NCBI GenBank assembly: GCA_964346275.1
Contig: CAYFUR010000058.1
Span: 1 to 22,969, forward strand
Source: CAYFUR01 sp964346275
GTDB taxonomy: Bacteria; Sumerlaeota; Sumerlaeia; SLMS01
Length of the DNA stretch: 22,969 nt
Reading direction: 5' to 3'
Positions 8,634-16,136 of this stretch are shown one piece after another. Each line of letters begins with the position of its first letter. Within the stretch, counting starts at the first letter, position 1. The notes below the pieces were generated by a model, which was not told where the DNA came from, made no database searches, and saw nothing but the letters and a program-made list of their open reading frames with translations. The position numbers and the translations under genes were made by a program.

Positions 8634-9293
8634 GTGCGCCTGTGCCTTTTCAGCCTTCTGCTCCTGATCGCCCTCCGCGCCTCCGCCGAGCCTTTTGTCA
8701 GTGGCACGACGGCTAACGGTTTCTCCTTCGCCGGCCGGGTTCGCCACCTCACGACCTCTTCCCTGATTCTCTTTCCGGAGGAGGGAGGCGGACGGAGCCA
8801 ACTGACCCTTCCCACTGCGGGCCTTCACTCCCTCGAAGTCACCCTCGGAAAAGGCTCCGCGCGGGAGCGCCTGGAGGCCGTCGCACTGCTTCGTCCTCTT
8901 CTTCCGGTCATGTCCCGCTGCACGCACGAGGAGCTTCTTGGCCTACTTGGCGAGGCGTTGGGCGAAGGCATGGCGGAAGAAGTCTTTGCCTGGTCCGAAG
9001 CGGTTGCCGCCGCCGCTGGGCCGCAGGATTCGTTACGGGCGGAAATGCTCGCCGCCGTCGCCCTGGCCCGTCTCGGGCTCTGGCGGGAAACGGAAAGACG
9101 GGTACGGGGACTCAACAAGCGGATTCCCACCCTCGAAGCGCCATCGCCCCTTTGCCTTCTCAATCAGCGCCTCGCGGAACGCCGTGGCGACCTCCGCGAA
9201 GCGCGGCGGTGGGCGCGGCTCCCCGAACTGCGTATCCAAAAAGCTGCGACACCAATTATTCCGGCGGGCGTCCTGCCCCCGGCCAGTCCCTGA
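8634..9293 (+). CDS. Small exported protein of unknown function, ExbB operon
   Basis: The 219-residue protein starts at a GTG 3 bases after the upstream stop. It has a clear signal peptide (MRLCLFSLLLLIALRASA, cleaved before EPF). The segment at about residues 20-70 looks beta-rich; from about residue 75 on it is helical and TPR-like (EEVFAWSEAVAAAAG, AVALARLGLWRETERR), ending in a Pro-rich tail. I do not recognise a family. Its position between the large TPR protein and the ExbB-like gene, with gaps of 3 and 4 bases, implies cotranscription and a shared envelope role. Confidence 0.72.
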   Translation: MRLCLFSLLLLIALRASAEPFVSGTTANGFSFAGRVRHLTTSSLILFPEEGGGRSQLTLPTAGLHSLEVTLGKGSARERLEAVALLRPLLPVMSRCTHEELLGLLGEALGEGMAEEVFAWSEAVAAAAGPQDSLRAEMLAAVALARLGLWRETERRVRGLNKRIPTLEAPSPLCLLNQRLAERRGDLREARRWARLPELRIQKAATPIIPAGVLPPASP

Positions 9294-9297
9294 TCTC

Positions 9298-9849
9298 ATG
9301 ACCCCGACGCCTCTTCTTCTCGCGCAAATCACCCTCTTTGACCTCCTTCGCCAGGGAGGCTGGGCGATGTTCCCTCTTGGCCTTCTCTGCCTTCTTTTGT
9401 TCACCCTTGTTCTTTTCGCGTGGATGCGCACCTCGGCGGCGATGTTTGGCCTGCGCCCTTCGCGCTGGGTTCGGGAACCGATCCTGCCAGAGTTACAGCA
9501 GACCCTGAACGAACGGGAAAAGTCCGAACGCGCGACGGTGATCGAGCAGCAATTACACGCGCTCGAAGGAGCCACTATGCGATGGATCCAATACCTGAAC
9601 GTGATCGCCACCATTGCCCCCATGGTCGGCCTGCTCGGAACCGTCAGCGGCATGATCGGGGCCTTTCAGACCATCGCTACCGGCGGCATGGGGAAACCGG
9701 AACTGCTGGCCGGGGATATCGGCGAGGCGTTGATAACCACCGCGACTGGCCTCACCATTGGAATTCCCGCGATGATTTTCTACTTTGTCCTTCGCAACCG
9801 CCTGGATGCCCGCCTCGAAGCCATGGAGGACAGGCTCAGGAACGAATGA
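9298..9849 (+). CDS. MotA/TolQ/ExbB-family proton channel protein
   Basis: This inner-membrane channel subunit couples proton-motive force to envelope work. Its 183 residues contain three hydrophobic segments at about 22-43, 98-122 and 147-165. The second and third hold the family core APMVGLLGTVSGMIGAF and ITTATGLTIGIPAMI. The ATG at 9298 follows the upstream stop by 4 bases and gives a full-length short ExbB; the longer open frame upstream overlaps the previous gene and is not used. ExbB/TolQ proteins normally work with an ExbD/TolR partner, which is absent: the next gene is on the opposite strand, 6 bases away. The partner must be elsewhere in the genome or missing. Confidence 0.92.
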   Translation: MTPTPLLLAQITLFDLLRQGGWAMFPLGLLCLLLFTLVLFAWMRTSAAMFGLRPSRWVREPILPELQQTLNEREKSERATVIEQQLHALEGATMRWIQYLNVIATIAPMVGLLGTVSGMIGAFQTIATGGMGKPELLAGDIGEALITTATGLTIGIPAMIFYFVLRNRLDARLEAMEDRLRNE

Positions 9850-9855
9850 GCCCTC

Positions 9856-10542
9856 TTACGAGGCGTCCGTCTGCGCCATCCCCATCCTGTCCTGTAAAGA
9901 CCGGGCTTGGAAAGACCACATGCTGGCGCCTTCGAGCTGAAGAATCAGGTCGATATTTTCGCGGGCGGCTTCGCGATCGCCTTTGGCCCACTGCGAGACC
10001 GCGAGGTGATAAGCAGCTTCGCCACGGGTTTGATCGAGAATACTGGAATCGAGGGCGATTTCCTCCAGCAGTTCCTGTCCGGCCTCCACGGAACCGTCGC
10101 GGAGAAGGCTGACCCCTTTGCCGACAAGGGCCCGCCCTTGCATCGGCGTATCGGTGAGCATATCTGCCGCATCTGCATACCGTTCCGCAGCCTCCCCAAA
10201 AGATTCTTCCTCGAAGCGTGCGTCTGCAATGGAAAGTCGGGCCAGGCCGGAAAGGGGATGGCCGGAATATTCTTCGGCAAAATCCGACAAGTCGACGAGG
10301 GATTCCGTTTGCGCGAAGGCTTCCTGAATCGCCTCCTCTTTCTGGATTTCCCAGTATTGGTAGCCTTGAATCCCGATCACAAGCAATGCGCCAACCGCGA
10401 TCCCACCGAAAATCCCCGGACCATTCTTTTTCCAGAAATCATTGAAACGTTCTTCCACATCGGCATCCGGCGGAAGCTCAGTCTCGGGGTCGAGGTTGTT
10501 GGGATTAAGGGGTTCTTCAGGTTCCTGCTTCTTTTTGCTCAT
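9856..10542 (-). CDS. Membrane-anchored TPR protein (YfgM/BamD-like layout)
   Basis: The 228-residue protein has a charged cytoplasmic N-terminus (MSKKKQEPEEPLNPNN, residues 1-40), a single membrane segment at about 43-62 (GIFGGIAVGALLVIGIQG) and a periplasmic helical TPR region to the end. This N-in anchor plus TPR layout matches YfgM-like and related TPR_21 proteins, which assist the Sec translocon or periplasmic folding; the specific role here is an inference. The ATG at 10542 is chosen because the frame upstream runs antisense through purD. It converges on the ExbB gene with a 6-base gap and is divergent from purD (141 bases between starts). Confidence 0.82.
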   Translation of the reverse strand: MSKKKQEPEEPLNPNNLDPETELPPDADVEERFNDFWKKNGPGIFGGIAVGALLVIGIQGYQYWEIQKEEAIQEAFAQTESLVDLSDFAEEYSGHPLSGLARLSIADARFEEESFGEAAERYADAADMLTDTPMQGRALVGKGVSLLRDGSVEAGQELLEEIALDSSILDQTRGEAAYHLAVSQWAKGDREAARENIDLILQLEGASMWSFQARSLQDRMGMAQTDAS

Positions 10543-10646
10543 GGGGATCTGCGCGGATATGAACGAAAGAGAAAGCGTGATCGTGGAAAAAAGGTCAACG
10601 CCTTTTCGGGGGTCGGGAAAACGTGGACTTTCCACCGATTGCATCG

Positions 10647-10675
10647 TTGCCAAGTCGCCCTCCGCCCGCCTCAAT
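10647..10675 (+). promoter_or_regulatory. Possible promoter of purD operon
   Basis: A -35-like TTGCCA (10647-10652) is separated by 17 bases from CTCAAT (10670-10675). The implied transcription start is near 10682, just before the first ATG at 10684. The -10 match is weak (three of six bases), so this is only a candidate. It would make the purD message nearly leaderless. Confidence 0.22.
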
Positions 10676-10683
10676 AACCCACC

Positions 10684-11973
10684 ATGGATACTGCGATGAC
10701 GGTCCTTATCCTTGGCGGAGGTGGGCGCGAACACGCCCTTCTGAAATGTTGCCTGCGCAGCGATCTGGTCAACAGGGTCGTGGTCGCCCCGGGCAACGGC
10801 GGCATGGCCGCGGAAGCGGATTGCCGGTCCATTGATGCGGAGGAACCGCAGGCCGTCCTCGCACTCGCGCGCGACGTAAGAGCGGATCTTGTCCTGATCG
10901 GTCCGGAGGCCTCCCTTGCCGCCGGAGTGGCGGACGTGCTCCGCGAAGCCGGTTTTCTTGTCTTCGGACCCGGAAAAGAGGCCGCCCGTCTCGAAAGCAG
11001 CAAGGCCTTTTGCAAGTCGTTTCTCCAGGACAATGACATTCCGACGGCGGCGTGGGAAAGCTTTACCGACCCTGGGGAAGCCCTTGCTTCGCTGGACCGT
11101 TGCCGCTTCCCGCTTGTGGTCAAGGCGAGCGGGCTTGCCGCCGGCAAAGGCGTCCTTATCTGCACGAGGCGCGGGGAAGCCGAGGAGGCAATTCAAGGTA
11201 TGCTCGTGGACGGAAAATTCGGGAACAGCGGGAAAGAGATCGTCATCGAGGAATATGTCAGCGGACAGGAGGCCTCCCTGATGGTTCTTGTCGGCGGCGA
11301 TCGTTCCGTCTGCCTGCAACCGAGCCAGGACCACAAGCGTATCGGCGAAGGGGATACAGGCCCGAACACTGGAGGCATGGGTGCCTACGCACCGGCCGCT
11401 GTTGTCGACGAGGCGGTGATGGAAAAAGTCCGGGCGCGTATCCTTGGACCGACCATGGAAGGGCTCGGCAAGGCCGGTCTCGACTATCGGGGTGTCCTTT
11501 TCATCGGCCTGATGATCGATGAGGTCGGCGACCCGAAGGTTCTTGAATTCAATGTCCGCTTCGGCGACCCCGAGTGTCAGGTCCTGCTCCCGCTCTGCGC
11601 GACCGACCCGGTGCAACTGATGAAGGAATGCGCTGCCGGACGCCTCGAAACCAAGGAGGTGGCCTTTTACGAGGAAGCGGCCATGATCGTAATTCTCGCC
11701 GCACGCGGATATCCGGGCGCGTATACGAAGGGGGAATTAATCCGGCTTCCCGGAGAATTGCCTGACGGGGTGAACATTCTCCATGCCGGGACCCGGCTGG
11801 ATGAGGACGGGCACCTCCGGTCCGCCGGGGGGCGGGTTCTCGGGATCAACGCCACGGGGCCGGACCTTGCCGAAGCTGCCCGGAAAGCCTACGCCGTGTG
11901 CGACGAGGTGGATTGGCCGGGGAAGACCTTCCGGCGCGATATCGGTCACCGGCAATTGCATCCGTCCGCATGA
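10684..11973 (+). CDS. purD: Phosphoribosylamine-glycine ligase (GARS)
   Basis: PurD joins glycine to phosphoribosylamine with ATP, the second step of de novo purine synthesis. The N-terminal nucleotide-fold motif VLILGGGGREHAL, the ATP-grasp strand VVKASGLAAGKGV, the metal/ATP site SQDHKRIGEGDTGPNTGGMGAY and the segment LEFNVRFGDPECQVLLP are all intact; the protein is 429 residues, a normal length. Family alignment favours the second ATG at 10696 (MTVLILGG) as the true start; neither ATG has a Shine-Dalgarno. It is the first gene of an operon with the coiled-coil gene, thyA and folA, and the gap to the next gene is 19 bases. Confidence 0.97.
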   Translation: MDTAMTVLILGGGGREHALLKCCLRSDLVNRVVVAPGNGGMAAEADCRSIDAEEPQAVLALARDVRADLVLIGPEASLAAGVADVLREAGFLVFGPGKEAARLESSKAFCKSFLQDNDIPTAAWESFTDPGEALASLDRCRFPLVVKASGLAAGKGVLICTRRGEAEEAIQGMLVDGKFGNSGKEIVIEEYVSGQEASLMVLVGGDRSVCLQPSQDHKRIGEGDTGPNTGGMGAYAPAAVVDEAVMEKVRARILGPTMEGLGKAGLDYRGVLFIGLMIDEVGDPKVLEFNVRFGDPECQVLLPLCATDPVQLMKECAAGRLETKEVAFYEEAAMIVILAARGYPGAYTKGELIRLPGELPDGVNILHAGTRLDEDGHLRSAGGRVLGINATGPDLAEAARKAYAVCDEVDWPGKTFRRDIGHRQLHPSA

Positions 11974-11992
11974 CCTTTACTTTATGTGACTT

Positions 11993-12286
11993 ATGAAAAG
12001 TGCCTACGAACTCGCCATGGAACGCCTGCAGAAGGAGGAACCGGAAAGCATTCCCAGCCTGTCGCAGGAGCAGAAGGAGGAGCTCCTCCGTCTCGACGAA
12101 TCCTATAAAGCGAAAATCGCCGAGCGGGAAATCTTCCTGCAGAAACAACTGACCGAAGCCCGTTCGAAAGGCGATGCGGAAGCGGTCGCGCAGATCGAAA
12201 AACAGATCCGCAGCGAGCGGGAACGCATGGAAGAGGAGCGGGAAGCGGCCAAAGAGAAAGTACGAGATAGTTCCTCTTCTTCATGA
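11993..12286 (+). CDS. Small charged coiled-coil protein of unknown function
   Basis: The 97-residue protein has no signal peptide. It is almost wholly helical and highly charged: EEPESIPSLSQEQKEELLRL, then a Lys/Glu/Arg-rich heptad-like stretch to about residue 90, and a Ser-rich tail. It is likely a soluble coiled coil. Its stop codon overlaps the thyA start (ATGA at 12283-12286), so thyA translation is probably coupled to it. I do not recognise the family. The tight coupling to thyA and folA suggests a real gene rather than chance. Confidence 0.75.
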   Translation: MKSAYELAMERLQKEEPESIPSLSQEQKEELLRLDESYKAKIAEREIFLQKQLTEARSKGDAEAVAQIEKQIRSERERMEEEREAAKEKVRDSSSSS

Positions 12287-13083
12287 AAGCTTACCACGAG
12301 CTTCTCCGCCACGTCCTGGAAAATGGAAAGTCCCGCCGTGACCGGACCGGGGTCGGCACGCTCTCTCTCTTTGGCGCACAAAGCCGCTTCGACCTGCGCA
12401 AGGGCTTCCCGCTTGTCACGACGAAAAAAATCTATCTTCGCGCCCTGATTCACGAGTTGCTCTGGTTTCTCCGCGGCGATACCAACATTCGCTACTTGAA
12501 TGAGAACCGCGTCACCATCTGGGATGAATGGGCGGATGAGAACGGTGACCTCGGTCCCATCTATGGCGCACAATGGACGCGCTGGCCGGTGACCGACGGA
12601 AGCACCATTGACCAGATCGAGGACGTCATCCGCTCCATTCAGGAGAACCCGGCCAGCCGCCGCCACATCGTCAGCGCATGGAACGTGGGGGAGCTGCCAA
12701 AGATGGCGCTCCCACCCTGCCACACGCTCTTTCAATTCTACGTCGACGAGGAGGAGGGCTCGCTCTCATGCCAACTGTACCAACGCAGCGCGGATCTCTT
12801 TCTCGGCGTCCCCTTCAACATCGCCTCTTACAGCCTTCTCACCATGATGATCGCTCAGATTTGCGGCCTCGAAGCGGGCGATTTCGTCCACACTTTCGGA
12901 GATTTGCACATTTATCAAAATCACCTCGAACAGGTTCGGAGGCAGCTCGACCGCGAACCGCGCCCGCTGCCAACCATGCGATTGAATCCGGAGCGTACCC
13001 GGATCCACGACTTCGCGTATGGCGACTTTACTCTTGAGGGCTACGATCCTCACCCGGCCATTAAGGCCCCCATCGCGGTATGA
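12283..13083 (+). CDS. thyA: Thymidylate synthase
   Basis: ThyA methylates dUMP to dTMP with methylene-tetrahydrofolate and releases dihydrofolate. The 266 residues include RDRTGVGTLSLFG at the phosphate-binding loop, the nucleophile Cys146 in LPPCHTLFQFYV (the same number as E. coli), QRSADLFLGVPFNIASY and HIYQNHLEQ. The ATG overlaps the upstream stop and its own stop overlaps the folA start (ATGA at 13080), so the three genes are translationally coupled. The dihydrofolate it makes is the direct substrate of the next gene product. Confidence 0.98.
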   Translation: MKAYHELLRHVLENGKSRRDRTGVGTLSLFGAQSRFDLRKGFPLVTTKKIYLRALIHELLWFLRGDTNIRYLNENRVTIWDEWADENGDLGPIYGAQWTRWPVTDGSTIDQIEDVIRSIQENPASRRHIVSAWNVGELPKMALPPCHTLFQFYVDEEEGSLSCQLYQRSADLFLGVPFNIASYSLLTMMIAQICGLEAGDFVHTFGDLHIYQNHLEQVRRQLDREPRPLPTMRLNPERTRIHDFAYGDFTLEGYDPHPAIKAPIAV

Positions 13084-13568
13084 ACACGTCTCCCCCACAA
13101 CGGCCATGGAAGGCCATCGCCGCCATGTCGGAAAATCGGGTCATCGGCAAGGGCAACGACCTGCCGTGGCATTTGCCGGAGGACATGAAATGGGTCATGA
13201 GTTCCACTCGCGATCAGGCTATCGCCATGGGGCGGAAAACCTTTGAAAGCATGGGAAAGCCTCTCCCCCGGCGCGAAAACATTGTTATCTCGCGCTCGTG
13301 CACCGAAATTCCCGGCTGTGTCGTCCTTCCCTCCCTCGAAGCTCTGCTCAGGCACCCGACCGAACGTGATATCTGGATATTCGGAGGAGCTGAAATCTAC
13401 CGGCAGGCCCTTCCCCACATCCACACGCTTTTCCTTACCCTCGTTTACGGCCATTTTGAGGGCGATGCCTTTTTCCCTTCTTTCGAGGACCAATTCACGC
13501 TCGCCGAGGTCCTGCGCCGGGAAAAGGAATTTGAAATTCGCCGGTACCTCCACCGCGACCCTTCATAA
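13080..13568 (+). CDS. folA: Dihydrofolate reductase
   Basis: FolA reduces dihydrofolate to tetrahydrofolate with NADPH and so recycles the product of ThyA. The 162-residue length is typical. Visible motifs are AAMSENRVIGKGNDLPWHLP (Met20-loop region), an acidic residue following in PEDMKWV (the substrate-binding Asp/Glu position), AMGRKTFESMGKPLPRR for NADPH and IFGGAEIYRQALP. The start overlaps the thyA stop. The tail overlaps the minus-strand metallohydrolase gene by 6 bases, so the two stop codons abut. Confidence 0.97.
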   Translation: MNTSPPQRPWKAIAAMSENRVIGKGNDLPWHLPEDMKWVMSSTRDQAIAMGRKTFESMGKPLPRRENIVISRSCTEIPGCVVLPSLEALLRHPTERDIWIFGGAEIYRQALPHIHTLFLTLVYGHFEGDAFFPSFEDQFTLAEVLRREKEFEIRRYLHRDPS

Positions 13569-14363
13569 GGCAGCGAAGTCAATTGTGGGGTGCAGAAAAG
13601 CACCTGGATCGAGGCAGTGGAAGGGCCATGGACACCGGCCGTCTCCCATCGCTTCGCGCAGCCGACCCACGTCGTTGCAGTCACGACTGAGGTGGGCAAG
13701 GAGAACTTGCCTCCAGAGCGGGCGCTCAACCGATTCAAGAAAGGAAAAAGCCGCCGCATTCGACAAGTGTCCGTGTCGGCCGGAAATACGCTGCTTCACG
13801 CTGAAGGGACGCTTGGGATCGGATTCAAGCAGTGCGGAATCATGATTGGCTTCAAGGACAAGCAACTGGGCCTCGCGGGCAAAGGCCGCCAAGCCCGGCG
13901 GGGCATGACCGAGGTCGGTAATCCAGGCAAGGCTGCAGAATGGCGAAAAAAGGGTACCGGTGCCGCTGCGGAAAAGGTATCCCACCGGCTCCATGGCGTC
14001 GTGAGGGAGCAGAATCGTTTCAATCGACAGGTCTTTAAAATTAAATGTGGTTCCCGTATCGAAGATTTTCCAGGGCAATTCACGAGAAACTTTGGCCTGA
14101 GCGGCCTGGGCCGTGCCGTAGTTAGCATAAAATTGTAGATGGGAATGGCGGGCGAGGCCGCGCAACCCCGCGACGTGATCCCCGTGTTCATGCGTCAGAA
14201 AAACCGCTTCGACCGTTTCCAGGGGAACCCCCCGTTCCTTGAGCAGGCTGAGCAGCCGACGACCGCTAAATCCGACATCGAGGAGGATGCGCGTCTGCTC
14301 CGTCTCGATAAGGGCGCAATTGCCCGAACTGCTGCTGCCAAGAACGTGAAAACGAAGCGCCAT
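13563..14363 (-). CDS. Metallo-beta-lactamase-fold hydrolase, YycJ/WalJ-like
   Basis: The 266-residue cytoplasmic protein has the first-strand motif VLGSSSSGNC and the metal site THEHGDH (His58, His60, Asp62, His63), plus further probable ligands in LLPHDAMEP (His121) and WITDLGH (Asp150). This pattern fits the YycJ/WalJ branch, some members of which are nucleases; the substrate here is not known. Near the C-terminus SGRHGHLSN matches the branch. The ATG at 14363 follows the stop of a 56-codon small ORF by 3 bases, so the two are probably translated together. It converges on folA. Confidence 0.9.
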   Translation of the reverse strand: MALRFHVLGSSSSGNCALIETEQTRILLDVGFSGRRLLSLLKERGVPLETVEAVFLTHEHGDHVAGLRGLARHSHLQFYANYGTAQAAQAKVSRELPWKIFDTGTTFNFKDLSIETILLPHDAMEPVGYLFRSGTGTLFSPFCSLAWITDLGHAPPGLAAFAREAQLLVLEANHDSALLESDPKRPFSVKQRISGRHGHLSNAAAFSFLESVERPLWRQVLLAHLSRDCNDVGRLREAMGDGRCPWPFHCLDPGAFLHPTIDFAAL

Positions 14364-14366
14364 ACC

Positions 14367-14537
14367 TCATCCGATTTTCACGAGCGGGCCTGACCTGTCA
14401 CGCGGAAAAACCGGTCCTTCCCGTTTACGGTTCCCGAGAATCAACCGCACATCCCGCATGTTCCACCATTGATCCTGCCGCACAACCATCGGCGTGGCGA
14501 CCCGTTTGCGCAGAAACAAAAAAGAGCGATCATCCAT
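14367..14537 (-). CDS. Possible 56-residue small protein upstream of the metallohydrolase
   Basis: A small frame, ATG at 14537 to TGA at 14367, encodes a basic 56-residue peptide: MDDRSFLFLRKRVATP, then QDQWWNMRDVRLILG, and a Pro/Arg tail ending LVKIG. Its stop lies 3 bases before the metallohydrolase ATG, as expected for a coupled gene pair. About 60% of third positions are G or C by eye, compatible with coding. A TAA immediately precedes the ATG, so the frame cannot extend upstream. There is no Shine-Dalgarno, but a TATCAT -10-like box sits 5 bases upstream, which would make the message leaderless. The function is unknown and the frame could be chance. Confidence 0.42.
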   Translation of the reverse strand: MDDRSFLFLRKRVATPMVVRQDQWWNMRDVRLILGNRKREGPVFPRDRSGPLVKIG

Positions 14538-14542
14538 TTACT

Positions 14543-15526
14543 ATGATAGATCAGAACAGGACATCGCTCTTGCGGCCCGACGACGCTCCGGCTACCGTAC
14601 CACCTTTTAGAAAATACGAATCCGAATTTGCCGTGACGTCAGAATACAAAAATTCCCTTCCCGACATGCAAAACACAGGATCTTCCGAGATCCTCGGGGC
14701 CAACGTACCCATCCTGCAAGTTGGCATTTCCAATTTTCGTCTGCCACTACGTTTTATGTCGGCCGACGGAGAACCAATCACGTTAGAGACATCAGTTACT
14801 GGAACCGTATCTCTCGCTGCTGAAAAAAAGGGGATCAATATGTCCCGGATCATGCGTGTCTTTTATGAATTCAAGGATCGCGTTTTTACACCGGAACTTC
14901 TGGAAGAAATTCTGCAAGCCTATGCCGACCGGATCGATTCCCGACGCGCACGCCTGAAGCTGTCCTTCAACTACCCCATGATGAAGAAGAGCCTGCGCAG
15001 CGACTTGGCGGGCTATCAATACTACCAGTGCGCATACGAGGGGGAACTTGATGATTTGGGTCGTTTTCGGAAATTGATCCACTTCGACTTCGTTTACAGC
15101 TCCGCCTGCCCGTGCTCGGCTGAATTGTCGGAACATGCGCGCGAGAATCGTAATATATACGCCGTTCCACACTCCCAGCGGAGCAAAGCGCGGGTGAGTG
15201 TCGATATCCGCAAAGGGCAGACCCTCACGATCGAGGATCTTCAGGCAGCCTGCGAGGATGGGCTTCGCACGGAGACCCAGGTTATGGTTAAAAGGGAGGA
15301 TGAACAGGCCTTCGCCGAAATGAATGGGTCGCAAACTAAATTTGTCGAAGATGCCGCCCGCCTCCTCTATGAACAAATAGAAGCCGATCCACGCATTTTT
15401 GATTTCCAGATTGCCTGTGCCCACCTAGAGTCGTTGCACAGCCATGATGCGGTTGCGGTTATTAACAAGGGCGTCGACCGCGGATTTTCCGGGAATATCG
15501 ACGACTTCCAAAGCCTCGTTTGTTGA
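14543..15526 (+). CDS. folE2: GTP cyclohydrolase IB (FolE2)
   Basis: FolE2 converts GTP to dihydroneopterin triphosphate, the entry step of tetrahydrofolate (or queuosine) synthesis. It is the metal-flexible alternative to zinc-dependent FolE and is often switched on by zinc limitation. Family landmarks are LPDMQNT (residues 39-45), AEKKGINMSRIMRV, the catalytic Cys in SSACPCS (Cys189 or Cys191), HSQRSKARV and HSHDAVAVI. At 327 residues it is longer than many relatives; the first 30 or so residues are not conserved-looking, so the start may lie further in (for example the GTG beginning VTSEYKNS). There is no Shine-Dalgarno at 14543, and the ATG faces the small minus-strand ORF start only 5 bases away. 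Confidence 0.93.
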   Translation: MIDQNRTSLLRPDDAPATVPPFRKYESEFAVTSEYKNSLPDMQNTGSSEILGANVPILQVGISNFRLPLRFMSADGEPITLETSVTGTVSLAAEKKGINMSRIMRVFYEFKDRVFTPELLEEILQAYADRIDSRRARLKLSFNYPMMKKSLRSDLAGYQYYQCAYEGELDDLGRFRKLIHFDFVYSSACPCSAELSEHARENRNIYAVPHSQRSKARVSVDIRKGQTLTIEDLQAACEDGLRTETQVMVKREDEQAFAEMNGSQTKFVEDAARLLYEQIEADPRIFDFQIACAHLESLHSHDAVAVINKGVDRGFSGNIDDFQSLVC

Positions 15527-15568
15527 GTGGCTTTCTTAGATTTACCATGTCTTCGCTGGAAAAGTCCG

Positions 15569-16105
15569 ATGAGAGTGGAAGCTCTCTTAGCCGCGCTAGC
15601 GCCGTTCTTGGTAACTGGCTGCTTTCTTGAGGGAGATCCAATGAAAGAATTATCCACGTCACCCGAGACACTCTCAAAAGAGGAGCTTGCTTCCGCCAAG
15701 TGGGAAGAACGTTTGTCTCCCGAACAGTACCGCATTCTTCGGGAAGCCGGTACGGAGGCTCCTGGTGGAGAGGTTTATAAGCAGTTCAAACAACACGGCG
15801 CCGGGACCTATCACTGCGCAGGTTGTGGGGCTGAGCTTTTTCACGCTGACCAGAAGTTTGATGCACGCTGCGGATGGCCCTCCTTCTGGGATCCGGCTGA
15901 AATCGACGCCATCAAAACCCGCAAAGACAACAGCCTTGGGATGACGCGGACGGAAGTGCTGTGTGCAAATTGTGGGGGACATCTTGGCCACCTCTTTCTC
16001 GGCGAAGGTTTCGACACGCCGACCGATCAACGTTACTGCATCAATGGAACGGTCCTGGTTTTTGTCCCCGACGAGGAAAATGATAAAATGGAATCCGCGC
16101 AGTAA
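15569..16105 (+). CDS. msrB: Peptide-methionine (R)-S-oxide reductase, possibly a lipoprotein
   Basis: MsrB reduces methionine-R-sulfoxide in oxidised proteins. The domain starts about residue 35 and has both zinc Cys pairs (CAGCGAEL and CANCGGHLGHLF), the CGWPSFW substrate motif and the catalytic Cys in RYCINGTVLVF. From the ATG at 15569 the N-terminus MRVEALLAALAPFLVTGC looks like a lipoprotein signal with lipobox VTGC, which would export and anchor the enzyme. An internal ATG at 15641 with a good GGGAG 5-6 bases upstream would instead give a cytoplasmic enzyme; a GTG at 15527, directly after the folE2 stop, is a third option. Probably cotranscribed with folE2. Confidence 0.92.
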   Translation: MRVEALLAALAPFLVTGCFLEGDPMKELSTSPETLSKEELASAKWEERLSPEQYRILREAGTEAPGGEVYKQFKQHGAGTYHCAGCGAELFHADQKFDARCGWPSFWDPAEIDAIKTRKDNSLGMTRTEVLCANCGGHLGHLFLGEGFDTPTDQRYCINGTVLVFVPDEENDKMESAQ

Positions 16106-16136
16106 TTCCGCTGTTACTTCCCCCCTGATCCCATGA

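Noticed and set aside
8938..9297. Upstream extension of the ExbB frame
   Set aside because: It overlaps the previous gene in another frame. The ATG at 9298, 4 bases after that gene's stop, gives a full-length ExbB.
10543..11616. N-terminal extension of the minus-strand TPR protein through purD
   Set aside because: The extension is antisense to purD. The ATG at 10542 gives a sensible cytoplasmic tail and membrane anchor.
16106..16136. Additional gene between msrB and rpsA
   Set aside because: The gap is about 110 bases and is explained by the bidirectional terminator; no frame of useful length exists.
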